Source: Planctomycetaceae bacterium (GTDB lineage Bacteria > Planctomycetota > Planctomycetia > Isosphaerales > Isosphaeraceae). From it: DNA of 6,151 nt. This document shows positions 1-6,151 of this stretch, piece by piece (the first letter of the stretch is position 1; every line of letters starts with the position of its first letter). The notes under the pieces are model-generated. The model saw nothing but the letters and a program-made list of their open reading frames with translations, was not told where the DNA came from and searched no databases. Position numbers and translations under genes: made by a program. The stretch is taken from NCBI GenBank assembly GCA_019232645.1, contig JAFANO010000515.1, positions 1 through 6,151 of the forward strand, in the 5' to 3' direction.

Positions 1-76
1 GGAAAAGGCCCACCGCGATGCGGTCATCGGCGATTGGTCGACCCACCGGGCGGATTCGGCCGACGTGCTGGGATAG
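1..76 (+). CDS. Possible C-terminal end of a gene cut by the window edge
   Basis: Reading from base 2, an open frame gives 24 residues ending in ...HRADSADVLG and a TAG stop at 74-76. Most codons end in G or C, as in the real genes of this window, and the mix of charged and small residues looks like protein. The other forward frame I followed here, from base 1, gives a proline/arginine-rich string. The piece is too short to assign to a family, and an open frame of this length can occur by chance in GC-rich DNA. It could equally be noncoding. Confidence 0.33.
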   Translation, partial: EKAHRDAVIGDWSTHRADSADVLG

Positions 77-448
77 CGTAACAGGCGCACCGGCCTTCAG
101 CAACACCGTGGTCAAAATCACCGCCCCGGAAAAGCCAAGCGTCCGGCTCGGCGGGCGAGGGGAGCGCGTCCTCCCTCCTCGTGTGCGACCGGGCCCGGTG
201 TCCTTCCCCGTAAGGGCGGTTGACCCGGATGACGACCCCTTGAATACTGGGGATTCTCGAGCGATCGATGAGACAGCCTCGGTCGGCACCGACGGGAGCC
301 GCCGTGAGCGCGATCGCCCGACGAGCCCCGCGCGAGACCCCTTTGCCCGGCCCCAGAAGCGATCAGGAGGACGCGGAGGTGCATGATCATCTGCTTTACC
401 TGACGGCTTCCTGGAGCACGGCTGACCTCTGCCTCCTCCTGCCCTAGA

Positions 449-479
449 GGCCCGATTCGGGCCCACGGCTTGGCCGTTT
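449..479 (+). terminator. Two adjacent small hairpins, possible weak terminator
   Basis: The first hairpin pairs GGCCCG (449-454) with CGGGCC (458-463) across ATT. The second pairs ACGGC (465-469) with GCCGT (473-477) across TTG and is followed by only TTT. Stems are short and the T-tract is minimal, so Rho-independent termination is only a possibility. Read on the - strand, the same hairpins lie about 130 bases past the micro-gene that ends at 610. Confidence 0.22.
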
Positions 480-565
480 GGAGTCACCCTCGGGCCCGAG
501 AAGACAGGCCCGTCGAGGCTCGTGCCCGCCGGGGCGAGTTGTTATCACGTTCGAATCCACGCATC

Positions 566-599
566 CCGACCCCGCCGGGGAGATGAGGCGCAGGGTCGG
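566..599 (-). terminator. Inverted repeat just after the 29-residue gene
   Basis: CCGACCC (566-572) and GGGTCGG (593-599) are perfect inverted repeats 20 bases apart, with an inner CCCC/GGGG pairing alternative. They begin about ten bases after the TGA of the small basic gene. There is no T-tract, so this would be a 3'-end stabilising hairpin or an atypical terminator. It could also be a chance pairing in GC-rich DNA. Confidence 0.25.
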
Positions 600-609
600 C
601 GCGGCTGGC

Positions 610-699
610 TCACTTCTTGCGGTGCCGGATCCGGCTCCGCATCCGACGCTTCTTGCGACCGACCTTGCGTCGGCCTTTCCCTCGACGGCGACTGGCCAT
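610..699 (-). CDS. 29-residue Arg/Lys-rich protein, possible ribosome-associated micro-protein
   Basis: ATG at 699 to TGA at 612-610 encodes 29 residues. By my count 12 are Arg and 6 Lys, with one His and no acidic residue. The start is well fixed: GAGGAG (710-705) lies 5 bases before the ATG, and an in-frame TGA three codons upstream rules out a longer protein. The C-terminal half is a run of basic pairs with small spacers, ending IRHRKK. Such composition fits an rRNA- or nucleic-acid-binding peptide. The spacing of basic residues and the terminal R-H-x-R-K resemble the AURKAIP1/COX24 (mS38-type) mitoribosomal domain and its short bacterial relatives. That resemblance comes from memory and is inference. 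The gene stands alone on its strand, ahead of a stretch with no gene. It may be missed by annotation pipelines because of its length. Confidence 0.72.
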   Translation of the reverse strand: MASRRRGKGRRKVGRKKRRMRSRIRHRKK

Positions 700-731
700 G
701 CGTTCTCCTCAGCGGACCTCGAATACGTTCG

Positions 732-761
732 ATCGTATGATCTTGGGCAAAACATTGTGAA
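732..761 (-). promoter_or_regulatory. Candidate sigma-70-like promoter for the 29-residue gene
   Basis: On the - strand, TTCACA (761-756, one mismatch to TTGACA) lies 18 bases before TACGAT (737-732, four of six to TATAAT). Transcription would start near 725, leaving a leader of about 25 bases that includes the GAGGAG ribosome binding site. A short inverted repeat, ATACG (723-727) with CGTAT (734-738), overlaps the -10 element and could be an operator or chance. The stretch between this promoter and the response regulator stop at 941 shows no gene. It carries a 10-bp direct repeat CCCGGACGGC at 776-785 and 805-814. Confidence 0.33.
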
Positions 762-895
762 AGCTGCGCATCATACCCGGACGGCCCGCGCGGCTCAAGA
801 TCTTCCCGGACGGCGTCGCGGCATGCGACATCGGGTGTCAGTCACACATCGCAGGGGCCGATGAGCTTGATCGACTGTCACGCCGACATTTCCAC

Positions 896-909
896 CCGCG
901 GCATCGCGG
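896..909 (-). terminator. GC hairpin downstream of the response regulator
   Basis: CCGCG (896-900) pairs with CGCGG (905-909) across a four-base loop, about 30 bases after the stop of the receiver gene. No T-tract follows on either strand. It may mark the 3' end of the two-gene unit, but the evidence is only position and pairing. Confidence 0.2.
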
Positions 910-940
910 CCCTCGGATCAGTCTGGCGGACGGCCGGGGC

Positions 941-1351
941 TCAGTCGTGGGGCTCGGGCCCGCGGCGCGGCGTGCGGAGCTTGGCGACGAGGTCCGGGAC
1001 GTTCAACGGCTTGGGGAAGAACCACTCGATGCCCCAGGCGGCGGTGTCGCCCAGGTCGACGTCCCAGCCCGAGATCAGGGCGACGCGGGGCGGCGGGTCG
1101 AGCTGGCGGGCGGCCAGGACCACCTCGCGGCCGTCCAGGTCGGGCAGCCGCAGGTCGGTCAGCACGAAGTCGGGGTGCGTCCCCGATCGCATCGCCGCGA
1201 CCGCCTCGGCGCCGGTCGTGACGAGGATCACCTCGAAGTCATAGGCTTCGAGGAGTTTTGCCATGCTCCGGCCGATCGAGTCGTTGTCCTCGACGAGCAG
1301 GACGAGCGGCCGGCCGGGGCGGTCCTGGGCGTCGGGATCGCGAGGGTTCAT
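941..1351 (-). CDS. Single-domain response regulator (CheY-like receiver)
   Basis: The protein has 136 residues and consists of one receiver domain (about 16-126) with no DNA-binding or enzymatic output domain. The phosphorylation site is intact: acidic pair E21-D22 in LLVEDND, phospho-acceptor D66 in LTDLRLPD, switch residue S94 in LISGW, and conserved lysine K114 in FFPKP. In this family a partner histidine kinase phosphorylates the aspartate and the receiver then acts by protein contact. No kinase is encoded here, so it is an orphan. The first 15 residues are polar and Pro/Asp/Arg-rich. The ATG at 1351 has only a weak AAAGG about 13 bases upstream, so translation may depend on the preceding gene, which stops 51 bases earlier on the same strand. 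The function of this receiver cannot be told from sequence. Confidence 0.93.
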   Translation of the reverse strand: MNPRDPDAQDRPGRPLVLLVEDNDSIGRSMAKLLEAYDFEVILVTTGAEAVAAMRSGTHPDFVLTDLRLPDLDGREVVLAARQLDPPPRVALISGWDVDLGDTAAWGIEWFFPKPLNVPDLVAKLRTPRRGPEPHD

Positions 1352-1402
1352 GGTTCGATTCTTGCCTTTGACGCGACGTGCGCCGCCGAGGGCCGGGTGT
1401 CG

Positions 1403-2323
<921 letters not shown>

Positions 2324-2383
2324 CGTCTCCCCCATCGTGATCTGGGACCTCGATCCGCGAACGGCCCTCGGGACCATTTCTAT

Positions 2384-2400
2384 CTTCCGAGACTCGGAGG
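2384..2400. promoter_or_regulatory. Near-perfect palindrome in the dehydrogenase leader
   Basis: CTTCCGAG and CTCGGAGG flank a single central A and are complementary with one G-T wobble. The element is about 60 bases upstream of the dehydrogenase start and downstream of its candidate promoter. It could be an operator or a small leader hairpin. No regulator gene next door points to a specific protein. Confidence 0.25.
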
Positions 2401-2497
2401 CTGTCTGGTGAGGAACCCTCTTACTGTATCAAGGAGTCACGCTGGGCGCTCGCGAGGGCGAGATGCGGTGATCCGCCGGAACAGACAAGGGTATTCC

Positions 2498-2525
2498 AAT
2501 ATATATTAATATTATCATATATATT
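2498..2525. repeat. AT-only inverted repeat in an AT-rich island
   Basis: AATATATAT (2498-2506) and ATATATATT (2517-2525) are 9-bp perfect inverted arms around a 10-base loop. Bases about 2490-2600 are strikingly AT-rich in an otherwise GC-rich window. Low-complexity AT runs pair easily, so the repeat may simply reflect composition. The location between divergent transcription units suggests a promoter or DNA-melting region, or a trace of a past insertion. Confidence 0.5.
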
Positions 2526-2538
2526 AGATCTTTGTAAA
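2511..2538 (-). promoter_or_regulatory. Candidate sigma-70-like promoter for the dehydrogenase-receiver unit
   Basis: On the - strand, TTTACA (2538-2533, five of six to TTGACA) is separated by 16 bases from GATAAT (2516-2511, five of six to TATAAT). Transcription would begin near 2504 and give a leader of roughly 180 bases before the dehydrogenase ATG at 2323. The match is good, but AT-rich DNA yields such matches readily and planctomycete promoters are not well characterised. No equally good + strand promoter was found. Confidence 0.4.
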
Positions 2539-2555
2539 TTCTGGGGAAGCACGCT

Positions 2556-2783
2556 ATGGATAGCCTCACAGACCAATTTATGCAATATTACAATAACACC
2601 GTCGTGACAGCCAAGCCCCCTCCCGAGGCGTCGCGGACGTCGAGACGACCCGGGAAAATGCTGGCGATCGATCGAGGGGGAGTCTACGATGAACGCGAAC
2701 CAAGGCCGCCCCGTCCTGCCGAGACTGCCAAGAATAAGGTCGTGCGACGGGTCCGACGGCGACAGACCGAGTCCAGGAGGTGA
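2556..2783 (+). CDS. Doubtful 75-residue hypothetical protein
   Basis: ATG at 2556 is preceded by GGGGA with about 8 bases of spacing, a usable ribosome binding site, and the TGA at 2781-2783 falls 5 bases before the ATG of the DUF3500 remnant. The first 20 residues (MDSLTDQFMQYYNNT...) use AT-rich codons and look protein-like. From about residue 24 the chain becomes Pro/Arg-rich with a strongly basic tail (RRVRRRQTESRR), more like out-of-frame GC-rich DNA. I do not recognise it. It may be a real small gene, a truncated N-terminus joined to unrelated sequence, or chance. A second start with a good GAGGGGGAG site (ATG 2689) opens another frame here and makes the true reading uncertain. Confidence 0.25.
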   Translation: MDSLTDQFMQYYNNTVVTAKPPPEASRTSRRPGKMLAIDRGGVYDEREPRPPRPAETAKNKVVRRVRRRQTESRR

Positions 2784-2788
2784 GGACG

Positions 2789-3241
2789 ATGCGTGGGATC
2801 GAACCGAGCGTGATGCTGGCCGTCGTGGGAGTGGTCGGCCTGACCCTCGGGGGGGGTGCGTGCCTCGATCAGACCGGCCGCGGGATGGCCTCGGCCGCCA
2901 GCTGCTTCGTCGTCAACTCGCCGCAACCGCCGGCCGACGCCGCCCGGGGGATCGCCGACACCGACCTGAACGACTCGCGGAAGGAGATGCTCGGCGCACT
3001 GATCGAGTCGTGCACCGCCGGCATGCGGCCCGACGTCGCGCGGGCCTGGGTCGACGCGATCAGGGAAGTCGGCCCCGACTCGATCCGGTTCGCCTGGTCC
3101 GGGCCGCCGACCGCAGCCAGCCGCGCACCTGGCGGGTGCACTGGCCGACGTTCCTGATCGCGTTCAACAACACCCAGAACGACGCCAAGCACAGCCACAG
3201 CGCGTGTCGGAACGTGCCGGGCGACATCGGTGTCCCGCTGG
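2789..3241 (+). pseudogene. DUF3500 family protein, internally deleted and frameshifted
   Basis: The start is intact: AGGAGG lies 8 bases before ATG 2789, followed by a signal-peptide-like N-terminus (MRGIEPS then a hydrophobic stretch to about residue 23). After GMASAAS the reading passes almost directly into the C-terminal half of DUF3500, from about ARGIADTDLNDSRKEML to DSIRFAWSG, ending near 3103. The frame then goes wrong; the family's C-terminal signature continues in another forward frame from 3118 as QPRTWRVHWPTF and FNNTQNDAKHSHS. The 14 bases between would be 15 in the family, so one base is missing. DUF3500 proteins are usually 300-400 residues, so roughly 200 residues of the middle also appear lost. 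In the original frame translation stops at 3157. The right end is approximate, because similarity fades after GDIGV. DUF3500 has no established biochemical role. Gene decay is the best reading; a sequencing error could explain the frameshift but not the missing middle. Confidence 0.75.
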
Positions 3242-3275
3242 CGTCCCGCCGAGCTGATCCCGAGGACCCACGCCC

Positions 3276-3638
3276 ATGCATCCGAGCGGCGCGAGCGTCG
3301 ACCGAATGGCCGTCGCCGAACTCAAGCAGCGGCTCGACCGGGGAGAGCCGCTGACCGTGCTCGATGTCCGCGAGGACCATGAGCGCGCCTTCTGCGCGAT
3401 CCCGCTCCCGGTGACGGCCGCCGACCTGCACATCCCGATGGCGCAAGTCCCCGCGCAGCTCGACGTCCTCCGGGCCGCGGCCTCGGCCGCGCCACTGGTC
3501 GTCTACTGCCACCATGGGATGCGCTCCATGACCGTCGCGGGCTGGCTGGCCCGCCGCGGTGTCGAGGCCGTCTGCAACCTCGAGGGCGGCATCGATGCCT
3601 GGTCCGAGCGCGTCGATCCGGGCATACCGCGCTATTGA
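3276..3638 (+). CDS. Single-domain rhodanese-like sulfurtransferase
   Basis: The 120-residue protein is one rhodanese domain. LTVLDVRE (26-33) is the N-terminal CH2A-type motif, HIPM (52-55) follows, and VVYCHHGMRS (75-84) is the active-site loop with catalytic Cys78 and the HHGxRS pattern common in bacterial single-domain rhodaneses. The C-terminal NLEGGIDAW (101-109) is the usual closing motif. Such enzymes carry a persulfide on the cysteine and pass sulfane sulfur to acceptors such as cyanide, thiols or biosynthetic partners. No signal peptide is visible, so it is cytoplasmic. GAGGA at 3262-3266 lies 9 bases before ATG 3276; the later in-frame ATG at 3306 has no such site. It begins just after the DUF3500 remnant on the same strand and converges with the VWA gene. 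Nothing nearby names its sulfur acceptor. Confidence 0.93.
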   Translation: MHPSGASVDRMAVAELKQRLDRGEPLTVLDVREDHERAFCAIPLPVTAADLHIPMAQVPAQLDVLRAAASAAPLVVYCHHGMRSMTVAGWLARRGVEAVCNLEGGIDAWSERVDPGIPRY

Positions 3639-3757
3639 GGATCGCTCCCGCGAGGTCTCGCCCTGCCCGCCTCCATCGGACTCTTCGGGTCCCACGGCAA
3701 GAGGCCGGGGATTCCTGACGAAGGTGGAGTGGCGGCCATCGAGGAGCAAGCCCCACC
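3639..3757. other. Convergent intergenic gap
   Basis: The rhodanese (+) and the VWA gene (-) end facing each other across this gap. I see no hairpin followed by a T-run on either strand, so any termination is Rho-dependent or relies on a structure I did not detect. Confidence 0.4.
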
Positions 3758-5872
3758 TCAGATGTAGACACGCTTGTTGTAGATATACCACTCGATGAGC
3801 ACGACGACCAGCGCCACGAGCGTCAGCCGCCACCACCATTCTTGCCGGACCGGACGCGTGTGCCGCGAGCCGGCGACGGGGTTGTAGCCGATCTTGATCT
3901 TGTAGGCGTCGGCCTGCGACTCGGGGACGCCCTCGGGGACGAGGCCTCGGGGGGCGAGGTCGCTCTCGCGCGCGTCGAACAAGTTGACCGCGAAGGCGAG
4001 CCGACCGTCGGGGTCCCAGCGCGCGTGATAGAGGCCGACGGCGTCGGTCCCGTTGTCCACGAACGTGCCTTGAGGCGTCCGACGGAGCACCCGGGTCTTG
4101 CCATCGGGCGCGGTGACAGTGATCGTGTCCTTCGCCTCGGCGCGGAGGATCACCGGCTGGCCGGGCCGGTGGACCTCGTCGCCGGCCGATTCGCGCGCGT
4201 TGCCCAGCACCTGGATGCTGTTCAGCAGGAATAGAGGAAAGCTGATATTTCGATACCAATTTGTGTTGAACTTGTCGCCCTCCATCAGCGCGAAGCCGAC
4301 GACGGTGTCGGAGAACCCCTCGCGCGGGGCGACGAAGGCGAGCGGCCCCTTGTCGCCCTCGATCAGGACCGACGAGCCGGGGGGCGGGTCGACGGTGGTC
4401 GCCTTGAGGATCGCGACCGTCGGCAGGTCGCGGACGAACTGGAGGAGCGGGTGCGCGACGTCCCAGTCGAGGATGACCGGCTGCTCGATCGTCTTCGGCT
4501 TGGCATAGGCCGGGCCGGGGGGCAGCACGCCGAAATAGAGCGCGTTCGCCTCGGGGGGCGCCTCGGGCCGGACGCCGTCGTAGATCACCAGGTCGTAGCG
4601 GCCCGACTCGATGTCTCGGACGACCCCCTGCGACTTCGCGCCCTCGGGAGAGACCACGGTCACGTCGGCCCGCTCGACGGCCGTCGGCGTCTTCAGGGTA
4701 TCTTCCAGGTAGCGGTCCCCCTTGGTCACGACGAGGACCTGCGCCTTCCTCGGATCGCCGACGACGAGGGACGCATGGTTGTCGAGCGGCAGGGCGTCAG
4801 CGACGGTCAGCCGGAGCTCCAGCTCGGACATGCCGGTGTCGGGCAGGTCGAACTTGAACGTCTGGTCGCTCTGGGGCGCGAGCTTCAGCGCGATCGCGTC
4901 GATGAGCCTCCCCCCGCCTCGCGGACTGGCGGGGTCGTGCCGGTCGAGTCGCGCTTCTGTGTCGACCTCCTCGGCGCGGTAGTTGTGGACCCGGCCGAAG
5001 ACCTGGTAGGTGTCGGGCCGCTCGTCGTCCCGCCGCGACTGCAAGGCGAGGATGGCGACGTTGTCGGACGGGACCTTGGCCTTGGCATCGGTCGCCGACT
5101 TGGCGTTGTCGCCGGCCGGGGCCGGAGCTTGGGGGGGCGGCGGCGGTCCGATCACGATCACCTCGGGCTCGAGGTTGCCCAGGCTGAACCCCTCGACGTC
5201 GGGGAACCCGCCGTCGGTATAGATCTTCAGCTTGGGCGTCGCGACCGCCGAGGCGACGGACCCCTCACCAATCTGCTTCGAGGGGTTGGCCAGGCCCGCC
5301 GCCACCTGGAGCGCCTCGCGGAGCGACGTGGGACCATCGGTCGGCGCGATGCCGTCGATCCGCTGGAGGAGCTGGCGGCGGTCGCCGGTGTAGTTCGTGA
5401 CGACCTTGGCGCGGTCGGAGAAGGCGATGACCATCGCCAGGTCGTCCGCTTCCATGCCCCGGACGATCTTCTTCGCCTCCTGCTTGGCCCGGTCCAGCCG
5501 GCTGGGCGCGATGTCGGTGGCCCTCATGCTCGCCGAGTTGTCGATCGCCAGCACGAACCGCTGCCCCTGGCCGGTCGTGCCCGCGACCCTCGGCCCGGCC
5601 AGCGCCAGCATGGCCAGGGACACGGCCAAGAGCTGGAGGACCAGCAGCAGGTTCCTCCGGAGCCGTTGGAGGAGGCTGTTGACGTGCAGGTCCTCGATGC
5701 TCCGCCTCCAGAGCAGCGTGCTGGGCACCTGCACGGGACGGCGGCGGAGCTTGAGGAAATAGAGCGCGATGATGCCGACCGGGACGCCCGCGAGCACCAG
5801 CCACGGCACGATGCCCAGCGGCGTCGCGAACTCGACGGGAAGGCTCATGTTCCCCCAGGCTCCGATATTCAT
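3758..5872 (-). CDS. BatA-like membrane protein with von Willebrand factor A domain
   Basis: The 704-residue protein starts with the double-anchor N-terminus of BatA-type proteins: a membrane segment at about 20-40 ending FLKLRRRP, a cytoplasmic loop with PSTLLWRRSIED, and a second segment at about 74-94. A VWA domain follows (about 105-242). Its metal site is complete: D111-x-S113-x-S115 in AIDNSASM, Thr182 in GPTSLREAL and Asp220 in IYTDGGF. A Pro/Ala-rich linker (243-266) leads to beta-rich and possibly amidotransferase-like regions (about 270-560), and a third membrane helix lies at about 682-698 before the end YNKRVYI. VWA domains bind partners through the metal ion; relatives work with MoxR AAA+ ATPases and DUF58 proteins in envelope or stress functions. 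The ATG at 5872 has GGGGA 8 bases upstream; an ATG at 5848 is possible, but its purine run is only 2 bases away. It follows the 43-residue membrane gene by 16 bases, so they are probably co-transcribed. Confidence 0.93.
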   Translation of the reverse strand: MNIGAWGNMSLPVEFATPLGIVPWLVLAGVPVGIIALYFLKLRRRPVQVPSTLLWRRSIEDLHVNSLLQRLRRNLLLVLQLLAVSLAMLALAGPRVAGTTGQGQRFVLAIDNSASMRATDIAPSRLDRAKQEAKKIVRGMEADDLAMVIAFSDRAKVVTNYTGDRRQLLQRIDGIAPTDGPTSLREALQVAAGLANPSKQIGEGSVASAVATPKLKIYTDGGFPDVEGFSLGNLEPEVIVIGPPPPPQAPAPAGDNAKSATDAKAKVPSDNVAILALQSRRDDERPDTYQVFGRVHNYRAEEVDTEARLDRHDPASPRGGGRLIDAIALKLAPQSDQTFKFDLPDTGMSELELRLTVADALPLDNHASLVVGDPRKAQVLVVTKGDRYLEDTLKTPTAVERADVTVVSPEGAKSQGVVRDIESGRYDLVIYDGVRPEAPPEANALYFGVLPPGPAYAKPKTIEQPVILDWDVAHPLLQFVRDLPTVAILKATTVDPPPGSSVLIEGDKGPLAFVAPREGFSDTVVGFALMEGDKFNTNWYRNISFPLFLLNSIQVLGNARESAGDEVHRPGQPVILRAEAKDTITVTAPDGKTRVLRRTPQGTFVDNGTDAVGLYHARWDPDGRLAFAVNLFDARESDLAPRGLVPEGVPESQADAYKIKIGYNPVAGSRHTRPVRQEWWWRLTLVALVVVLIEWYIYNKRVYI

Positions 5873-5888
5873 GCCGCCCGTCCCCGCC

Positions 5889-6020
5889 TCAGAGTTCGGG
5901 CTCGCGGTCCGTCGCCCCCGGCCGCTCGCCCTTCCGCTTGCGGATCATCATGAAGAGCAGATACGCCACCACGGCGCCCGCCACGCCGAAGAAGATCCAT
6001 GGGTCGTGGACCTGTCCCAT
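5889..6020 (-). CDS. 43-residue single-pass membrane protein upstream of the VWA gene
   Basis: ATG 6020 to TGA 5891-5889 encodes 43 residues. A short polar start (MGQVHDP) is followed by a clean hydrophobic helix, about residues 8-26 (WIFFGVAGAVVAYLLFMMI), then a basic stop-transfer cluster RKRKGER and a polar tail ending REPEL. The positive charges after the helix predict an N-out, C-in orientation. The ribosome binding site is good: GAGGA with 7 bases to the ATG. Its stop lies 16 bases before the VWA start, and the last base region doubles as the VWA leader, so translational coupling is likely. I know no family name for it. It may be a small accessory subunit of the VWA membrane module. It is too short for usual length cut-offs and could be missed by annotation. 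Confidence 0.78.
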   Translation of the reverse strand: MGQVHDPWIFFGVAGAVVAYLLFMMIRKRKGERPGATDREPEL

Positions 6021-6090
6021 CGCTTGATCCTCGATGTCCACCGCTCGCGAAGACCCCGGGCGTTACTTCCAACGTTCATCAAAAGTTCCG

Positions 6091-6151
6091 GCCGAGAGAA
6101 GAGAGATTCACCACAGAGCCCACAGAGAGGAAGACCGAGAGAGAAGAGGGA
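6091..6151. repeat. Purine-rich tract with tandem CCACAGAG repeat
   Basis: Two tandem 9-base units, CCACAGAGC (6111-6119) and CCACAGAGA (6120-6128), sit between two related purine runs, CCGAGAGAAGAG (from 6092) and CCGAGAGAGAAGAGG (from 6135). The run continues off the window. TTCACCACAGAG...CACAGAG resembles an intergenic repeat I recall from planctomycete and other environmental genomes, usually with no protein content. On the - strand it would form a pyrimidine-rich leader or upstream region for the membrane-protein operon, whose start is about 70 bases away. No clear -35/-10 pair was found between the tract and that gene. Confidence 0.55.

Larger units (their letters stand above)
77..609. 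other. Stretch without a supportable gene
   Basis: Several frames are open here, but their translations are Arg/Pro/Gly-rich strings typical of GC-rich noncoding or antisense DNA. One + strand frame (ATG 268 to TAG 447, 59 codons) has a slightly more protein-like tail, but it lacks a convincing ribosome binding site and I do not call it. Sequence structure present: a perfect 12-bp palindrome ACCGGGCCCGGT (188-199), two adjacent hairpins at 449-477, and a 7-bp inverted repeat at 566-572/593-599. The T-loop-like TTCGAAT at about 550-556 has no matching T-stem, so it is not a tRNA. Confidence 0.5.

Noticed and set aside
18..386. 122-codon + strand ORF near the left edge
   Set aside because: No ribosome binding site and a Pro/Arg-rich translation without family resemblance; the alternative frame ending at 76 looks more protein-like.
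268..447. 59-codon + strand ORF
   Set aside because: Tail looks mildly protein-like, but there is no Shine-Dalgarno, no recognisable motif and the first half is Pro/Arg/Ala-rich.
541..575. tRNA-like TTCGAAT sequence
   Set aside because: The five bases on either side do not pair into a T-stem on either strand, and no acceptor or anticodon arm could be found.
478..864. 128-codon + strand ORF over the small basic gene
   Set aside because: It is antisense to the better supported 29-residue gene and has no good start signal or recognisable content.
3276..3638. Possibility that the rhodanese belongs to a specific sulfur pathway
   Set aside because: No sulfur-metabolism gene is in the window; the upstream neighbour is a DUF3500 remnant, so no pathway can be named.
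3060..4259. 399-codon - strand frame spanning the rhodanese region and the end of the VWA gene
   Set aside because: It runs out of frame with the VWA gene and antisense to the rhodanese, both well supported; the translation is Arg/Pro-rich.
4451..5953. Long + strand open frame (500 codons)
   Set aside because: Antisense to the VWA gene, with low-complexity Arg/Asp/Gly/Leu composition and no recognisable motif.

Overview
The window is GC-rich and looks like a chromosomal segment from a planctomycete, probably near the Isosphaeraceae. That assignment is inferred from the protein types and the gene style (BatA-like von Willebrand factor A protein, DUF3500 remnant, tiny Arg/Lys-rich protein, GC-rich codons, an A/G-rich intergenic repeat). 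No rRNA, tRNA, CRISPR array, integrase or transposase was found.

Layout. Bases 1-76 may hold the last codons of a + strand gene. Bases 77-609 hold no gene I can defend, only a few palindromes and hairpins. On the - strand, 699-610 encodes a 29-residue, extremely basic protein with a strong ribosome binding site. Next is a two-gene - strand unit: a beta-hydroxyacid dehydrogenase (2323-1403) followed by a single-domain response regulator (1351-941). Its likely promoter lies in a sharply AT-rich island at about 2490-2600. From this island the + strand reads away through a doubtful 75-codon ORF (2556-2783) into a decayed DUF3500 gene (about 2789-3241), which has lost its middle and carries a one-base frameshift. 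An intact single-domain rhodanese follows (3276-3638). The right half is a convergent - strand pair: a 43-residue single-pass membrane protein (6020-5889), then a 704-residue BatA-like VWA membrane protein (5872-3758). The window ends in a purine-rich tract with a tandem CCACAGAG repeat.

How the genes relate. The two firm operon-like pairs are dehydrogenase with receiver and micro-membrane protein with VWA protein. The first may join a metabolic reductase to a signalling receiver, but no histidine kinase is present. The second resembles the membrane-anchored VWA modules that usually sit near MoxR AAA+ ATPases and DUF58 proteins; such partners would lie beyond the right edge. Nothing here proves a new multi-gene system. 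The most interesting items are the two micro-genes and the DUF3500 remnant.
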